From positions 5,282,461 through 5,346,460 of the forward strand of contig NC_021692.1 in assembly GCF_000247815.1 (NCBI RefSeq): DNA of 64,000 bases. Reading direction: 5' to 3'. Positions 1 to 13,440 of the stretch are shown here, piece by piece (position 1 is the first letter of the stretch; each line of letters begins with the position of its first letter). The notes under the pieces were generated by a model that was not told the origin of the DNA, did not search any database, and saw only the letters and a list, made by a program, of their open reading frames with translations. A program made the position numbers and the translations under genes. The DNA is from Ficedula albicollis. Lineage: Eukaryota; Chordata; Aves; Passeriformes; Muscicapidae.

Positions 1-3000
1 CCTTGCAGATTTTTCAACAGCTGTTAAGTCCACATTTCAAGTGCCCTCAAGCTGACCATTTTCATCAAGATGCAGGTATGATCCAACAATAATCTCGTCC
101 TACCTCTGTTTATAATCATAAACTATTTTTCTGTGTTCTAGAATCAACTCAGAGGTTACCCTCACAGAAAATACTTGAGGTTAAACACATGAGCAAGACT
201 GATTGCCACAGAATCAAAGTAAGAAAACAAAACTCATACAAACCTACTCGCTCCATGTTTTCCTACATGGGCAACTTCTTCAGAACTTCATTGAGGGGTG
301 AAATTAGGAAGGAACCACAACAATCCCAAAAAGGAAAGGACATTAAGATGCAAACTAAGCAACAGGCCTCTACTGATAAAATATTGGACTTGGAGTCATG
401 TCTATGGCAGATTTTTACCATTTTGAAACCGAAACATTTTGGAAAGACAGTACAGCTGCAGTGGGTGTCTGTCTTCCCCCTCTTCCCTGCTTGCACACAA
501 ACAGGTAACTCCAAATTTGTTGCTTCCACAGCTGCACAGTGCAGTCCCTGAGAGCTCCCAATGACACCCAGGAATGGAAATGGGCTTGGGGCTGCAGAGC
601 AATGGGCTTAGTACTAAAAAAACCCAAATGAACCCACAAAACACAGCTCCCCTGCAAGTTTCCATGAGACTGAACAGGCTGAACCACCTGAGATCAACAC
701 TTCGTATTTTCCTTTCTTTTTCTACTACTGCTCTGTGTGCTTCAAAGCCCAGGAATCACAGAATCCACCTTCCCTGCCCTCCTCTCAGGTGCAATAGCCT
801 ACTTTCTTTATTTGGACAAGCTGAAGAGGAGGAGTGCTGTCCTGGCTCGGTCTGACAGCTGATGCTGCTTTTATGGGGGGAGATTAACTGGAAACTGGAT
901 TGTGCCCCGAGTTCAGAGTTCAGCCTTATCTACGGAATCCTTCCCCTCTTTACACATTCCAAGGGTTCTTACAACTTCAAGTCACTCGAGCCTGCAATAT
1001 TAACTCCTAAACATGCTCCCACTGAACTGCCTGAAGGAAAAGTGGGTTTAGAAATTTTTTTGACAATGTATTTTTAACTGCTCCATTTTGCAGAAACAAA
1101 ACAACTTTCACTTCCTTCAAAACAATCCATATGTCCATTTTTGTGTCTGTGCCATCAAATGCAAATCATTCTGCTTTCAAGTTGTGTACAAATACAGACC
1201 AGGCATTTGTCACTGCATACACCAAAAAAAAGCAAATAATCTTGTAACCAGTTACACAGCCAGCAGGGACACCTCCCTGTGACCCTGCCTTTTTCAGATT
1301 CCCTCTGGAAGTGCAGCTGGGAATCAGATCTATTCCACCATTCAATCAGTGACAGGCAGATCTGGTGTGATGTAAATGTTGCAGGATCATTATTTCCTGG
1401 GACACAATGGCATTCCTGCTTTTTGCAGTTCAGAAATTGCTCTGGCCTGATAACCAAGCCAATGGAATCTGGCAAGGATTTGGGGTTGGTTTTAGGACAC
1501 ATCTATCAATGCACATTCGGGAGGGTTGGTTTTTTCCTCCACTTTTCCACTGCATCCAGTGAGTTTTCTCTGGGATTATGTACTGAACTTCCCAGCAGTG
1601 GGAACCTCTATTGTGTTTTTACTACCTCCGATTTCTACCATAATACAAATAAACTGTGACTAAAAATACAGGCAGTGATTGAATAACACTTTGTGGAACA
1701 CTCTATGACAAACCTACAAACCAACACAAGCCTCATTGCTTCCCAGAACCTGAACCCTTTTGAGGTGGTTTTGGTTTGGACAACCAAAAACAAATACTCA
1801 CTTCCTCACTTTCAATATTTTGTGACAAAAAGGGAAAAGTTCAATAGCAGCCAAGATGCTGAAGTTTGATTGTGAACAACCCATTGCACTGAAACACCAC
1901 CAAGCTGCAATTGGGAAGTTCCAGGACAGGTCCAGCTCAGGCTTCAGGAGGGATGCTGAGAGCTGAAAAACTTTAGGTTTATCTTATTTTAACTGGAGAG
2001 AAAAGGGGAAAATGCATATTTCAAATACTTCTGATTTAATGTTCTGAAAAATGAAATTTAAGCCTCTAGCAAACAAAGCTTCACCTGGCAAACCCCATGG
2101 CCTGAAGGAAATGGTTCCAAAGAAAACCCAAATCCACCACAGTGACCCTGAGTGACACAGCCCATGCCTCTCCTCTCCTGGCACTGCTTTCCAAAGAGCA
2201 TCTCAGCAAAGCCTCTCATCCAGCACCACCTGCAAAGCCCAGCTTCATTAGGAAAGAAACCCAGTGCTTCCAGTGAAGACAACTGAGGCATCCCTGGAAG
2301 TATGAGACCACAAAAATTAAGACCTAAAGTACATTATAATCCCTCTCCTTTTCCTATGGAGATCCTAATCTTAATTAAACACATCTTCATTTTTTTACCT
2401 GTTCACAGCCTTCATTTTTGATTAGCAAATGTTTCTTTTTGGGCCTTGTATTGCTTAATTTTAAAGAAAAAAAACCAAAAAACAACACTATTCTGAAACA
2501 TTAGTCTGTTTGTAAAGCAGCATATGAAATTTAAAGCCCTGTTTCTATATTTTGACTGTGTTCTGTTACTTAGGCTACCCCAGTAAAAGCCCAGGTCTCC
2601 TGCAGACTTCTCTGGGGTTTTCTCCGAAGGCGCCTGTGATGGATTAGGAAAGATCCCAGTGAATGATGAAAGCTGATCTGCAGCTGGGGAACGTGCACTT
2701 CTCTAACAGTCCACCTGGGCAAAGCAATCAGTGCTCTTGGATATTTCTCCAAAGATACATTCAAATTCTGTGATACAGAACAGCAGCTCTGCTGTGCTTT
2801 CACAGAAAAATGCCCCATTACTGCCTGTTATCAGTAAAGCTCTCGAGAAATCCACTTGGAAAATATTTTCCTATACCATTCACAAGGAAATTAAAATGTA
2901 ATTTAATGACAATGCATATGAATAGTGAGACAAATGACTTTAACAAGAAGAAGTAATACTTTGCTCTGGTGTTCAAGTGCTTTAATTATATTTTGTCCAC

Positions 3001-6000
3001 TTTTTGTTTGTTTGCTTATTTTAAATAAATAAGGGGAGAGGGAGAACTAAACTACTACTACATAAAAAGTTCCCAAAGCACAAGGAACCCCTTGTGAAAC
3101 AAGAGAAGATAGGTAACAGAATTTCAGAACAGAACTGTAGGAACAACCCCATCTTCCAGTGGGAAAGAAAGATATTTCTCTGTCTCTGGGAAAATTCTTC
3201 CAAACCCATCATCACAATTTAAATACAAGACACAAAATATGTGTTACTTACCCAACTCCACCATCCAGATTAAAAAAGGGGGAGAGTGATTCTTCCTCCT
3301 TCTCCCCAAACCTGTTCACTTCTCAGAATTTAGGTTTTTTTGTGCCTCCTGTCATAGCAAGCTACATTTTCCAGAATTATGTTTCACATTTTCAAGGGGA
3401 AAAAAAAAAGCCTAAGGGCCCTTGAAATGGTTTATGAGTGTACAGGGCACCAGTAAACTGCAGTCTACAAGTCCTTCAGTGGGAAAAGGGTTCCTGCTGC
3501 TAGGAAAGAGAGGCCAAAATGAGGCACAGCTGTTTCTCCCTTATTTCCAACCCTTCTCCTTTTCCTCCACTCAGGCTGTTATTCCAGACAGCTGTGAAGC
3601 CTTGCAATTGCTTTGGGTTTTGAAGTTTATGTCTTGTTTTAAAATTAAGGTGAACACTCAGCTTCTCTTAAAGAATAAAAACGTTTCAAACCTTGATAGC
3701 CAACATTATTTCTAGAAGTTTCAGTTTTGCTTGTGAGAAAGAGAAGGAATGACTGCTTCCCCTAAAACAACATCAGGAGTCATAAAAAAAGAGTCAACAG
3801 CCCTGACCCGCCTGGTGCCCTGGCCAGAAGTGATGATGGTCGTGAAATGGGACTCCTGAGAAGGCAAGGGAAGGTAATAAACACACACAAGAGCTCTGAC
3901 CTTTTGGGCCTTGGATCCACATGGAGCTGCTGGACATGACTGCTCCAGGGGAAGGACACCTGGAGCTGCAGCTCCTCACTCAGGGCTTGCAAAGCCTTGG
4001 GAGGGATCCTGGGTCTGCACCCAGGAATGAGAGAGGTGGGAAAAGCAACAGCTCCGGACAACCAGGCTACAGATTACCGCTACCTTAATAAATTATACAC
4101 AATTTAAACATCAGGTTGGATGCCAAGCCAATCCAAGAGGCAGCACACACTGAAATAAACAGCCTGCAAACAGAGGAATTAACAAGAGGGAGAAATTCAG
4201 ACTCGAGTCAGTGATGCCCTAAATTCCCCAAGTGGGTGCTGCTGGAGTATTTCAGCACTGTCCGTGCAGCATCACCTGCACTCCTGGTGCCCTGCAGCAC
4301 CACCCCAGCAGCAGCAGCAGCTCTGGGTGAGCAGGCAGATGGTCCCTGATGGTCCCTGCAGCAATCAGGGAGGAATGGTTTCCTCCTGACCACTTTCACA
4401 CTCGCTCTCAAGTGACAGGCACTAAATCCTGACATAAATCACTCACGCCTGCTCCATCTACCCACCCACCACACAGAACGGGGATGTGTCAGCCTGTTTC
4501 CTCCAGAACCACCCTCCCAGCCTCCTATTCAAGCAGCAATCGTGTGTCCTGTGCTTTCTAACGTGCTTTAATAAACGTTCAGACCAGCCTTTCATGCTCA
4601 GCAGTTGATTGATAGCAATTAGTTGGCACTGACAAGGATATTGCTTGATGTGACAGACCAACAAAACACACCAATTTGTGCCAAGAAAATGTGTTCAAAA
4701 AAGGTGGTACATCTATAGCTCTAACAGGGCTCCTGCACTAAAAAATTAAATATAATGAGCATGTTCAGTATAAATAAGAGAAAGTGGCACCTCACTGCAG
4801 GGCTGTACATGGATTTAATAAGCTGCACAAGTCCTGCTATAGGACAGGCATGGTGGTTTGGGTTTTTTTTAAATATTGCTGTAGTCAGAGTATCAAGGCA
4901 AAATTCAGTTTTATGCTAACAATGCAACTTCATTACCTTCATTTTATCTCTGCACCTAACACCACTTTCAGCTAGGCCAAGTCATTCAATTTAAGTGATT
5001 TTATATGCCAATAGTGTTGTTAAATAGCAGGCAGGAAAAGACACAGTTCAATTGTCATGCATGTCAGGAGTCTGGCACACACTCCCTTGGAGATTTAAAC
5101 TTCTCTTTAAAGGAGAGCAATTAAACTGTTCATGAGGAAAGGAACACCAACATCATTCCTACACTGAAAAGCTGCACCCGTTTCAAACTAAACTGGTGTC
5201 AACAGCAACAAACTCGTATTTTTTTGTGTGTTGTACTTAAAATTAAGATGTTCCTAACTGACAAATCTAAACAAAAAGACCATTCTTATCAGCTCTCTTT
5301 GCACACATTCCAAGTACAGCTGCACTGACTTAGCTGCAGGAGTTTAAATTCACCCATTAGGTTAAATATTATGCAGATTTTCCATGTGGACACAGCATGT
5401 AGTGGATCCCAGATGTGTAAAATCTGAGGGCCTGCTTCTACAAACTGCTCACCACTTTGTGGAAGCAAAAACCATCGAGAATTCTCACAGTTATTTGAAA
5501 GAACACATTCAATTTCCAACCAGTCAGGACAGGAAGAGCCATGTCCCAGTTGTGGAATGCAGGAAAGGGCACTGGAAGGGGATAAGGCACCTGCAGCTCC
5601 TCTATCCACCAGTCTGCTTGTTCAGCAACAGCATTTCAAAACTAAAGCAAGACAGTCTGTGCCAGGGCAGGATATAAACTTGCACACACTCTGTGGGAGC
5701 TCCCAGCTCTCCCCCTGGACAGGCTGGGGAAGAGAAGAGAGTTCCCTGTTCGAGGACATGCAGAATTGTAGGACAGGAAGGAACCACTTGGCCAAGGACG
5801 TGTGTTGTGACTGGACGTCCCCCAGACTGGGGCAGGTTTCTGTGGTTTCCTGCAGACAGTTGTGACTGACACAACCAAAAAAACCTCCTCCTTCCCCTTC
5901 CTGTCTCATGACCTTTAGTACCACTTGTTCAGGTTTACTGTGTGTAACCATTTCTGAAGCACACTCTGAGTTGGAAAGGCAAAAAAAACATTCTTAACTA

Positions 6001-7759
6001 AGGAGGGTGAGATAGTGAAAAATGCTGGGGAAGTTTTCGTTATCTACCACAAGTACCAACTGTTCTGACTCTTGCAGGATAAGAGGAAAATAATTTTGTA
6101 CTATTTATTTCCAGCTTTCTACTACTAGACACCTTCCCAGTATGTCTAGATGAACATGCCTTTAGTGTGAGAAGTTTCACAGATACTTACTTACCTAAAT
6201 TTCACTCAGCCAAACTTCTGGATTTACAGTTACACTTTTAGACTCAAGTTCTGGGAAGCATTGCTAGTCAGGTCAGATCAGTATTCTAATGTGAAGCATC
6301 TTTAAAGCACATGGTAAATCTTAATCATTTTAAGTCCCTAGGAGAATTATCCTAAGAAACTTCTAAAATTATGTCCTGAGAATTGGGATTTCAAAGTAAG
6401 CATTTCTAATCTTCCATGCATCATTAGAAACCCTCCGGCCCTCAAAACTAACCCTGCCATGCTCCCCTTGGCTACAATACATTTTGGTTTAATTCCCCAC
6501 TTCTGGAATCCAGGCCCACCTGGAGTACTAGCTTAGCCTAGGTAGTGATATTTTAATTTCCATGTCATTATAACCAGGCAAAATGGTGGCTGCATTTCCA
6601 GCTTCCTTAGCAATCCACTGTGACAAGGCAAGGCTGTCAGGATGGCAGCAACCACTGCAGATTCCAAAGGGAAACTGTTGGCTCAGACAAAGCTCAGCCA
6701 CCAGAGCCATCACCTCCTCCTCCGGTGATGCTCAGCCCCTGGAACTCGAGCACTGGGAGTGAAGCTGTGAGCAGATTTGCATGGCATTCCGAGCTCCTCA
6801 GCAGGACACTATATTGAGCATAAACTGGCTGTTTTAATAAAAATTGCTTGGCAACAGGGGTTTGTATAATACAAACATTTCTACATAAAAACCCAAGGTA
6901 GCTTTCTCATGTGATTACAGCCGGGTCCACAGTAATGCAGACCAGATGTGCCTTCTGCATTCCAGCATATTTGTTAATCTGGAGGTTCTGTGCTGTGTGG
7001 GAGGAAAAAACAGTTTATAGAATGATTCACATTAACCAGGTATGGCTGGTTTAAAATGCTCTTTATTATTCAGAAACAGAAATTAATCAGGTTCCCTTCT
7101 TTAGAAAAAAGAGATCGGTCTTTTATCATCCATCACTTTAAAAGCATTCCATGTTCACAGCTGAACCTTCCTTGTATTTTATTCTTGCTCCTGGTTTCAG
7201 ACACTGCTCTCTGACTTGTGTTGTAGTCATCTGAACACCTTGAGCCCCTTCCTGCCCTGCCCTGCCATGGATGGAGCTGCCTGCCCAGTGCCCAGCAGTG
7301 CCTCCTGCTCTGTGTTTTCAGCATGAAACCCTCGTGGCATTTGGGTAATGCACAAAGTGTATCTGTCAGATGTTACTCCTGTCACATCTGGGCAGCTGGA
7401 ACTTTCACCCTGGCAGAGAGGGATGGCCACGGAGCTCACTGGGAGGAGCTGTGACTGCACACAACGTGCAAGTCAGCAGAAGAGAAAGCCTTATATAGTT
7501 ATTCCAAGTTTTACTTTCCTTTGGTGTAATTCAGAGAAGTATCAGATCTGCTGAATCATTGATGTGTTTACCCCTTAATGTCATGTGCTCCTGTGTCAGC
7601 ATTGCCCAGAACTGCTCCAGAGACAACACCTCATCTCTTTCAAAGGACTTCATGCCTTGTTCAGAACAGCACACCCCAAAATCTTCATGTTCACGTTTTC
7701 CTCCAAGGTCTGCTGCTGCAGCAGAACAACTTTTATAAGCTACTAATTGTGTTCAGGGG
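1..7759. other. Non-coding stretch of SKI intron 1
   Basis: Unique AT-rich sequence. Small open frames on both strands are short, overlap each other and match no family I know. A short CAG repeat lies near 4306-4320. No RNA gene or mobile element was recognised. Confidence 0.6.
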
Positions 7760-7928
<169 letters not shown>

Positions 7929-8001
7929 GATTAACCAGCCAGCCTGCCCTTGCCAGCTCATTGTTTGAGAGCTGCCTGCCCACTCCATCTGAGCACAGCC
8001 T

Positions 8002-8664
8002 GGCAAAGTTGGGGTTCTGTTTGATTCCTGCATTCCCTGACAAAGTTGGGGTTGTGTTTGATTCCTGCATTCCCTGACAAAGTTGAGGCTGGGTTTAAAT
8101 CCTGTATTCCCTGACAAAGTTGGGGCCATGTTTAAATCCTTTATTCCCTGACAAAGTTGGGGCCGTGTTTGACTCCTGTATTCCTTTCCTGACAAGGCTG
8201 AAGCCCCGTTTAATTCCTTATTCCCTGACAAGGCTGAAGCCCTGTTTAATTCCTGCATTCCCTGACAAAGTTGGGGTTGTGTTTGATTCCTGTATTCCCT
8301 GACAAAGTTGAGCCTGGGTTTAAATCCTGTATTCCTGACAAGGCTGAAGTCCTGTTTAAATCCTGTATTCCTGACAAAGTTGGGGTTGTGTTTGATTCCT
8401 GTATTCCCTGACAAAGTTGAGCCTGGGTTTAAATCCTGTATTCCTGACAAGGCTGAAGCCGTTTAATTCCTGTATTCCTGACAAAGTTGGGGTTGTGTTT
8501 GATTCCTGTATTCCTGACAAGGCTGAAGCCCCGTTTAATTCCTTATTCCCTGACAAGGCTGAAGCCCTGTTTAATTCCTGCATTCCCTGACGAAGTTAAG
8601 GCTCGTTTGTGTTTAATTCCTGTACTCCTGACAAGGCCGAGTCCCGGCTTGACTCTGCGCTGCC
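8002..8664. repeat. 18-unit minisatellite, about 37-bp unit, with higher-order structure
   Basis: Eighteen tandem units of 34-41 bp begin at about 8002, 8039, 8076, 8113, 8150, 8191, 8227, 8264, 8301, 8337, 8373, 8410, 8446, 8480, 8516, 8552, 8589 and 8630. Most start GACAAAG or GACAAGG and end TATTCCCT or TATTCCT. Three unit classes are seen: A (GTTGGGGTTGTGTTTGATTC), B (GTTGAGCCTGGGTTTAAATC) and C (GGCTGAAGCCCTGTTTAATT). The last unit is degenerate. The long minus-strand open frame over this block is a by-product of the repeat and should not be called a gene. Confidence 0.95.
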
Positions 8665-11600
8665 CAGCCTCCTCCACACGGAGAGCTCGGGCAGGGGTAG
8701 GAGGGGCTCCCGGACAAGCCATTTTACAGTCTCTCGGCATTCCAGCCCGCTGCCTAATTCCCATCTTAGGAAGAAAAAAGAAGGGGGAGAGGACAGGCTG
8801 AACTTTTGACCTGCAGCGCAGACACCCAACCAGAGCAGAGAAGAGCCATAAAGGTGTCTGTGCAGGGCCGGGATCTCACGACAATCGTCTGCAGCTTGTT
8901 TCCTCACCATCCTCCTCAGAAAAAAATGTTGATTACTTGTTTTATGATTGCCAGATGGTGGACTCTACTGAGAGCCTTCTTCATCCCCGTGACTGCCTGA
9001 CCCCACATAAAACTGGAAGGGGCCGAGCCTTTCCCTGCCCATCCCACACAGAGACCTCCAAACCTTAAAGAAGCCGACCCCATTTGTACCGGCGTTGTTT
9101 CCAATTCTGTGTAAGGAATTCACACCCGCATTTAGAACCAGCCGCGGGTCAGCTCTTCGTCAAACATCGCACTACACCAAAAGTGCACTGCAAGCCCAGC
9201 AGGGGAACACACATGAGCTCCAGGAGGGGATTTAAAGCCCGGTACTGCCCTGTGCACAAGGGGTGGAGATGCTCGTAGGGATGTGCATTTCACAACTATT
9301 TCTCTTGACTGCTCTGCAACGAGCGAACATAATCACACACAAGGAAAGCAAAAATGCAGTTTTAAAGATACTGGCTTGTGGACACACATAAAAAAATCAC
9401 AACACCTATTCCAGAATGGCCCATGTGCACTACTCCAAATAAAAGGCATTTTATGCCATAGTGCCCAGGGAGCTTCCATAGCAGAGTCAACTTTTATTAC
9501 CAGAATCCCAGGCAAGAAGCTGCTGTGGAAGACTGACCTTTTCTTTTTCTTCCCACTGCCCTCAGTTTCCCCACATGAACAAGCTCCAGATTTCCAACAC
9601 CGCCTGCTTGGGCCAAGACTGAGCAACACCACAGAGCCCAGAGCAGGAGGGAACACAGCTCCCATTTCTGCTTCAACTGCAACTCTCTCCTGTTTGGCCT
9701 TAACTGTCCAGATTCTTTTCCCCTGAATCCTTTTTTTTCCTCTTGCTCTACCCCATAACCATAACCATAATCATAACCATAACCATCCAACTTATGAAGG
9801 CACAACAAAGATCCTCTTCATCTCTCCCAAGCAGACACCAAAGAAAGCAGAAAATCTCCCACCAAAACCCAAAAAAATCTCATGGATTCATCTTCCAGAG
9901 AAGTAGGAATTGCCACTGGGGAGGCAGTGGATCCATCCATGACTGCATATTAACAAATCTGGTTATTGATACACCCTAACCATGTTCCTCCAGCAGTGTC
10001 ACATGCTGCATCTGCTTTAAGGGCTGATGGAAACCAGCTTCTTTCAATGCATTCAGCTGCAAAGATTTTTATTGTTAAAAAAGCCTGGACACCAAGGGTT
10101 CTTCCCACAGGATTATGAAGCTAAAGACACTCCTGCTCCAGTTAATCTGCACTGCAGCAGGTGGGCTCTCTGCTGTCCTACTGCAAATGCCAGCAGGGCA
10201 AACATGGTTTAAGATGCCATTCTCCCAGCTGGGAGTGTGCACACCCTCCTGCTGATCCCCCTCAGCTGAGGACGAGGCAGTTCCAACGCCAAGGACTGCT
10301 TGGCTATAATTCACTTTTCCAGTACTCAGTCAGAATTAGCTTTTCACTGGAGACAGCACTGGTAAAACAGAGAGCTGACAAACTCAAGGGAGGGAAGTCC
10401 CTTAAGGCTCTTAAACACAAACTTCCCAACTCAAGAAGCCCTTAAGCCACCCATGACTGGTGGGAATATATACTGGGAAAAGTATTTCTGCATGCTCAGC
10501 CCAGTCTCTTTCCTTCACTTGTCCACTGCTGTCCACTTTCCAAGTCAGGGCACTGGGGTAGGTGGATGAGCAGAATGGTCACTCTCACCCACCACAGCTG
10601 ATAAAGCATTTCTCCTTCTAACTCCAGCAGCTCACACTCAGAGCTGAGTCGCTTGGCCTTATTCTGTTTTCATTCCCTCCTTCTCCCATTCCTCCCTCTG
10701 CCATTTTAACTGATAAACCTCCAAAGTTCACAACCTCACTGTCCTAGGATTCCCCTCAGATATGGTATCCTCCCCCACATCAGTGATAAATAAGATTTAC
10801 AGGGATGGTGACTGCATCATCCTCTAATCTCCCCCCGACATACCAACAAGCCATAAAGTTTAGTGTGACCCCCTTTCTGGGGTTGTTTACAATACAATCC
10901 TGCTTCAGCTTCTGTCTTGAATAGCTATCACGAAGGTCACTTGGACCTAATTGCTCTGGGTGCCTCCTAATGACCACAAATAGCACCTTTTTAATGAGCA
11001 GAGAAGGGGGAGAAAGAAAGAAAGTGAAAAAGAAAAGAATTCAGCCTTTCAAACCCAGAGAAAGCCTCATCTCTGTGCTTCTCAATTACACACTACTTTA
11101 ACTTCTGCTGAACTTTACTAGAATATGCACAGGCAGGAACTCAGAAGGTATCTTAATTTTTATCACCTAGATTTAATTAGGGAATTGATTCTCCTCTCAC
11201 ATACTTCAGTTGGATTTTATTGCTCCCTCTTCTCCCTTAGGTGTTGTCTTTAGTGTGGTTCAGAACAAGATCTCACCACAGCAGCACAGAATCACCAGTA
11301 CTGGGAGGAAGCCACAGTCACACAAGCAAAATGAGGACTTCAAGTTGTTTTAGGAAGAATTTCTTATTTACATGTGGATTGTTCAGCTCAATCGCCATTT
11401 AAGTGTTATTTTTCTTGTATGGATTCATCCAGTTCTGATAAAATTTTCTAAAAAGACACAAACCCAGAAGAATTTCGAATGCTCATTATTTTTCTTTTCC
11501 TTGTGATCCTGATCTGACTCCTGTAAATAACAAGCCCAAATGCTTGCAGGGATCCTTAGGTAACCCATCACAGACCAAATTAAAAACCCACAGAGGTGCA

Positions 11601-13310
11601 CAGTATATGCTACATCAGACAACTTCAAACACATTTCTGTAAGTTTGATACAACAGGACTAAAACTGTAAATAACTCACTAATGAGGCCCCAAAAAGTAA
11701 TGAATATAATGGTCAATGTAGTCCAATATTCCATAAGGAACAGAACCAAAAAATATGAGCACAGTTTCCCAATTGTCCCACTTGGGGATGAATTTACTTC
11801 ATCTCTGATTTTAGAAGTACATACTGTTCTGGAAGGGAGAATTTCTTTGGGAAATTCAGCTTCATCCTTGCTGGCCCTTCCCCTTTCCCTACATCCAGAT
11901 AAATGGAAGCAGTTCTAATTCTGTTCCCATGATGGAGTTTTCCTTACTCACTACTATGACAAAGGATGTATTATTTTGGCCATACTGAGTTCTCTTGCTA
12001 TTTCTTGTAAAACCGACACCAAATTGAGGAGTAAATTCTTTGCACACCTTTTTTCCTGCCATTTTTGGCTTAGGATTTTGGACTCTGTTTTTCTTTTCGT
12101 GTAACATCTGGTCAGCAGAAGGGCTGATCCACCCCTCTTCTTTACTGCATGCATGTAACACATCCCAACACTAAATACAGACCACATGAATCCTTCCAAC
12201 ACTGCCGAGAGGCTGATACTCTTAAAATACTTACAAAAATGCAGGAAGTTATTTACTGAATTTAACATGCACTTTGCCTATAAATGAGTTAACACCAGGG
12301 GGAAAAAAAAGAGGGTTTTTTTATTAATTAACACATGGCTGGGAAACATTTTGAGAAAGGGGAATGTGGAATGTGGATACCTTTTACAGTGGCGCCTGAA
12401 TACAACTGGAAGTCTTAAAAAATTAGGAATTTACCTAAACAACCCTTACTTTTCTTTAGCAAAGGGATAAATCATCCCAAAACTAGCCCAACCCAGGAGG
12501 GACATGAGCCAGTCCAACTATGTACAGCTGAACCACAGGAAAGGGACATGAATTCAAGGCTCACTATAAAGCAAGATATGTAAAGTTTGAGTTTATTCAC
12601 AGAGAATTCTTGTTATCATTAAGAGGTTTAGGTAAATAAATCCTTCAGCATCTTCTCTATACAGTAACAGCCCACCAACACCTCTCATTGAATTAAATGC
12701 TGGTTTGGACAGTCTGTTTCTGCAGAAAGCTCTCCTAATATGCACTGCCATCCCACAAAAAAGTGGAATACAGTTTAGGGGAAAACCAGAGCTAAACACA
12801 ATTTCCATTTTACAAGGCAGCACTTTATGGGAAGGACACTGAGATGTGTCAATCTGGTGCTGTGCAATCCCCCCCTGTTATTTACACTCGTCAGAAACTC
12901 TACTTTGAATTCAGCTCAAGGCGTTTTGACATTCATCCAAACTTTCATCTTTCCAGCACTGAGGTTAGTTTCTGGATTTTCTACTTCTTCAAAGAGGCAC
13001 CATGTTACCAAACAGGATCCTGCTTAGTTTTTTTTTTCTGTGTACAAAGGGCAACAATAAGTGTTTCCAAGAGCTCACCAGGCCAAAGGCAGCACATGGT
13101 TTTTCTCCACATGGGCAGCTCCCAACATCCCCTCAGCTAATCCCAGACTACATGGGATCCCTGGGAGCTGCCAGGGCATGCTCCTCATGGACCACAGGGA
13201 ATTGTGACACCCAGCTTTTATCCAGGTCTGGAGATACAACAGGGAGGTCAGAACATCACACTGGAGGCAAAGGCTGCGTGCCAGGAGGAAAAGCTCACCA
13301 GGACACATCA
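8665..13310. other. Non-coding stretch of SKI intron 1
   Basis: The first 600 bases after the minisatellite are somewhat CpG-richer, then unique AT-rich DNA. It holds the CCATAA microsatellite at 9753-9786 and a GAAA-rich patch near 11010-11040. Nothing else was recognised. Confidence 0.6.
9753..9786. repeat. (CCATAA)n hexanucleotide repeat
   Basis: Five to six copies of CATAAC/CCATAA with one T variant. It differs from the telomere unit CCCTAA at one base but shows no true telomeric copies, so it is a simple microsatellite. Confidence 0.85.
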
Positions 13311-13440
13311 GAGCTGGACTGGAGGGTTCTAATTGCAGGTCCAGCAGAAAACTTCTTGTGTGGCCATAGACAAGCCACGGGCTGTTCTCTATCTCAGTTG
13401 GCTCCTCGAAGGAGTGGATAAAATAAAACTCTTTGTCAAG
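13311..13440 (+). mobile_element. MIR/CORE-SINE-like relic
   Basis: Diverged from, but colinear with, the MIR SINE: a box around GGGTTCTAATTGCAGGTCC, then GTGTGGCCATAGACAAGCCAC (MIR: TGTGTGACCTTGGGCAAGTCAC), then CTCTATCTCAGTTGGCTC (MIR: CTCTGTGCCTCAGTTTCCTC). Such elements are ancient in amniotes and rare in birds. The overlapping minus-strand open frame of 178 codons is spurious. Confidence 0.5.

Noticed and set aside
9753..9786. Interstitial telomere repeat
   Set aside because: The unit is CCATAA, not CCCTAA, with no perfect telomeric copy.
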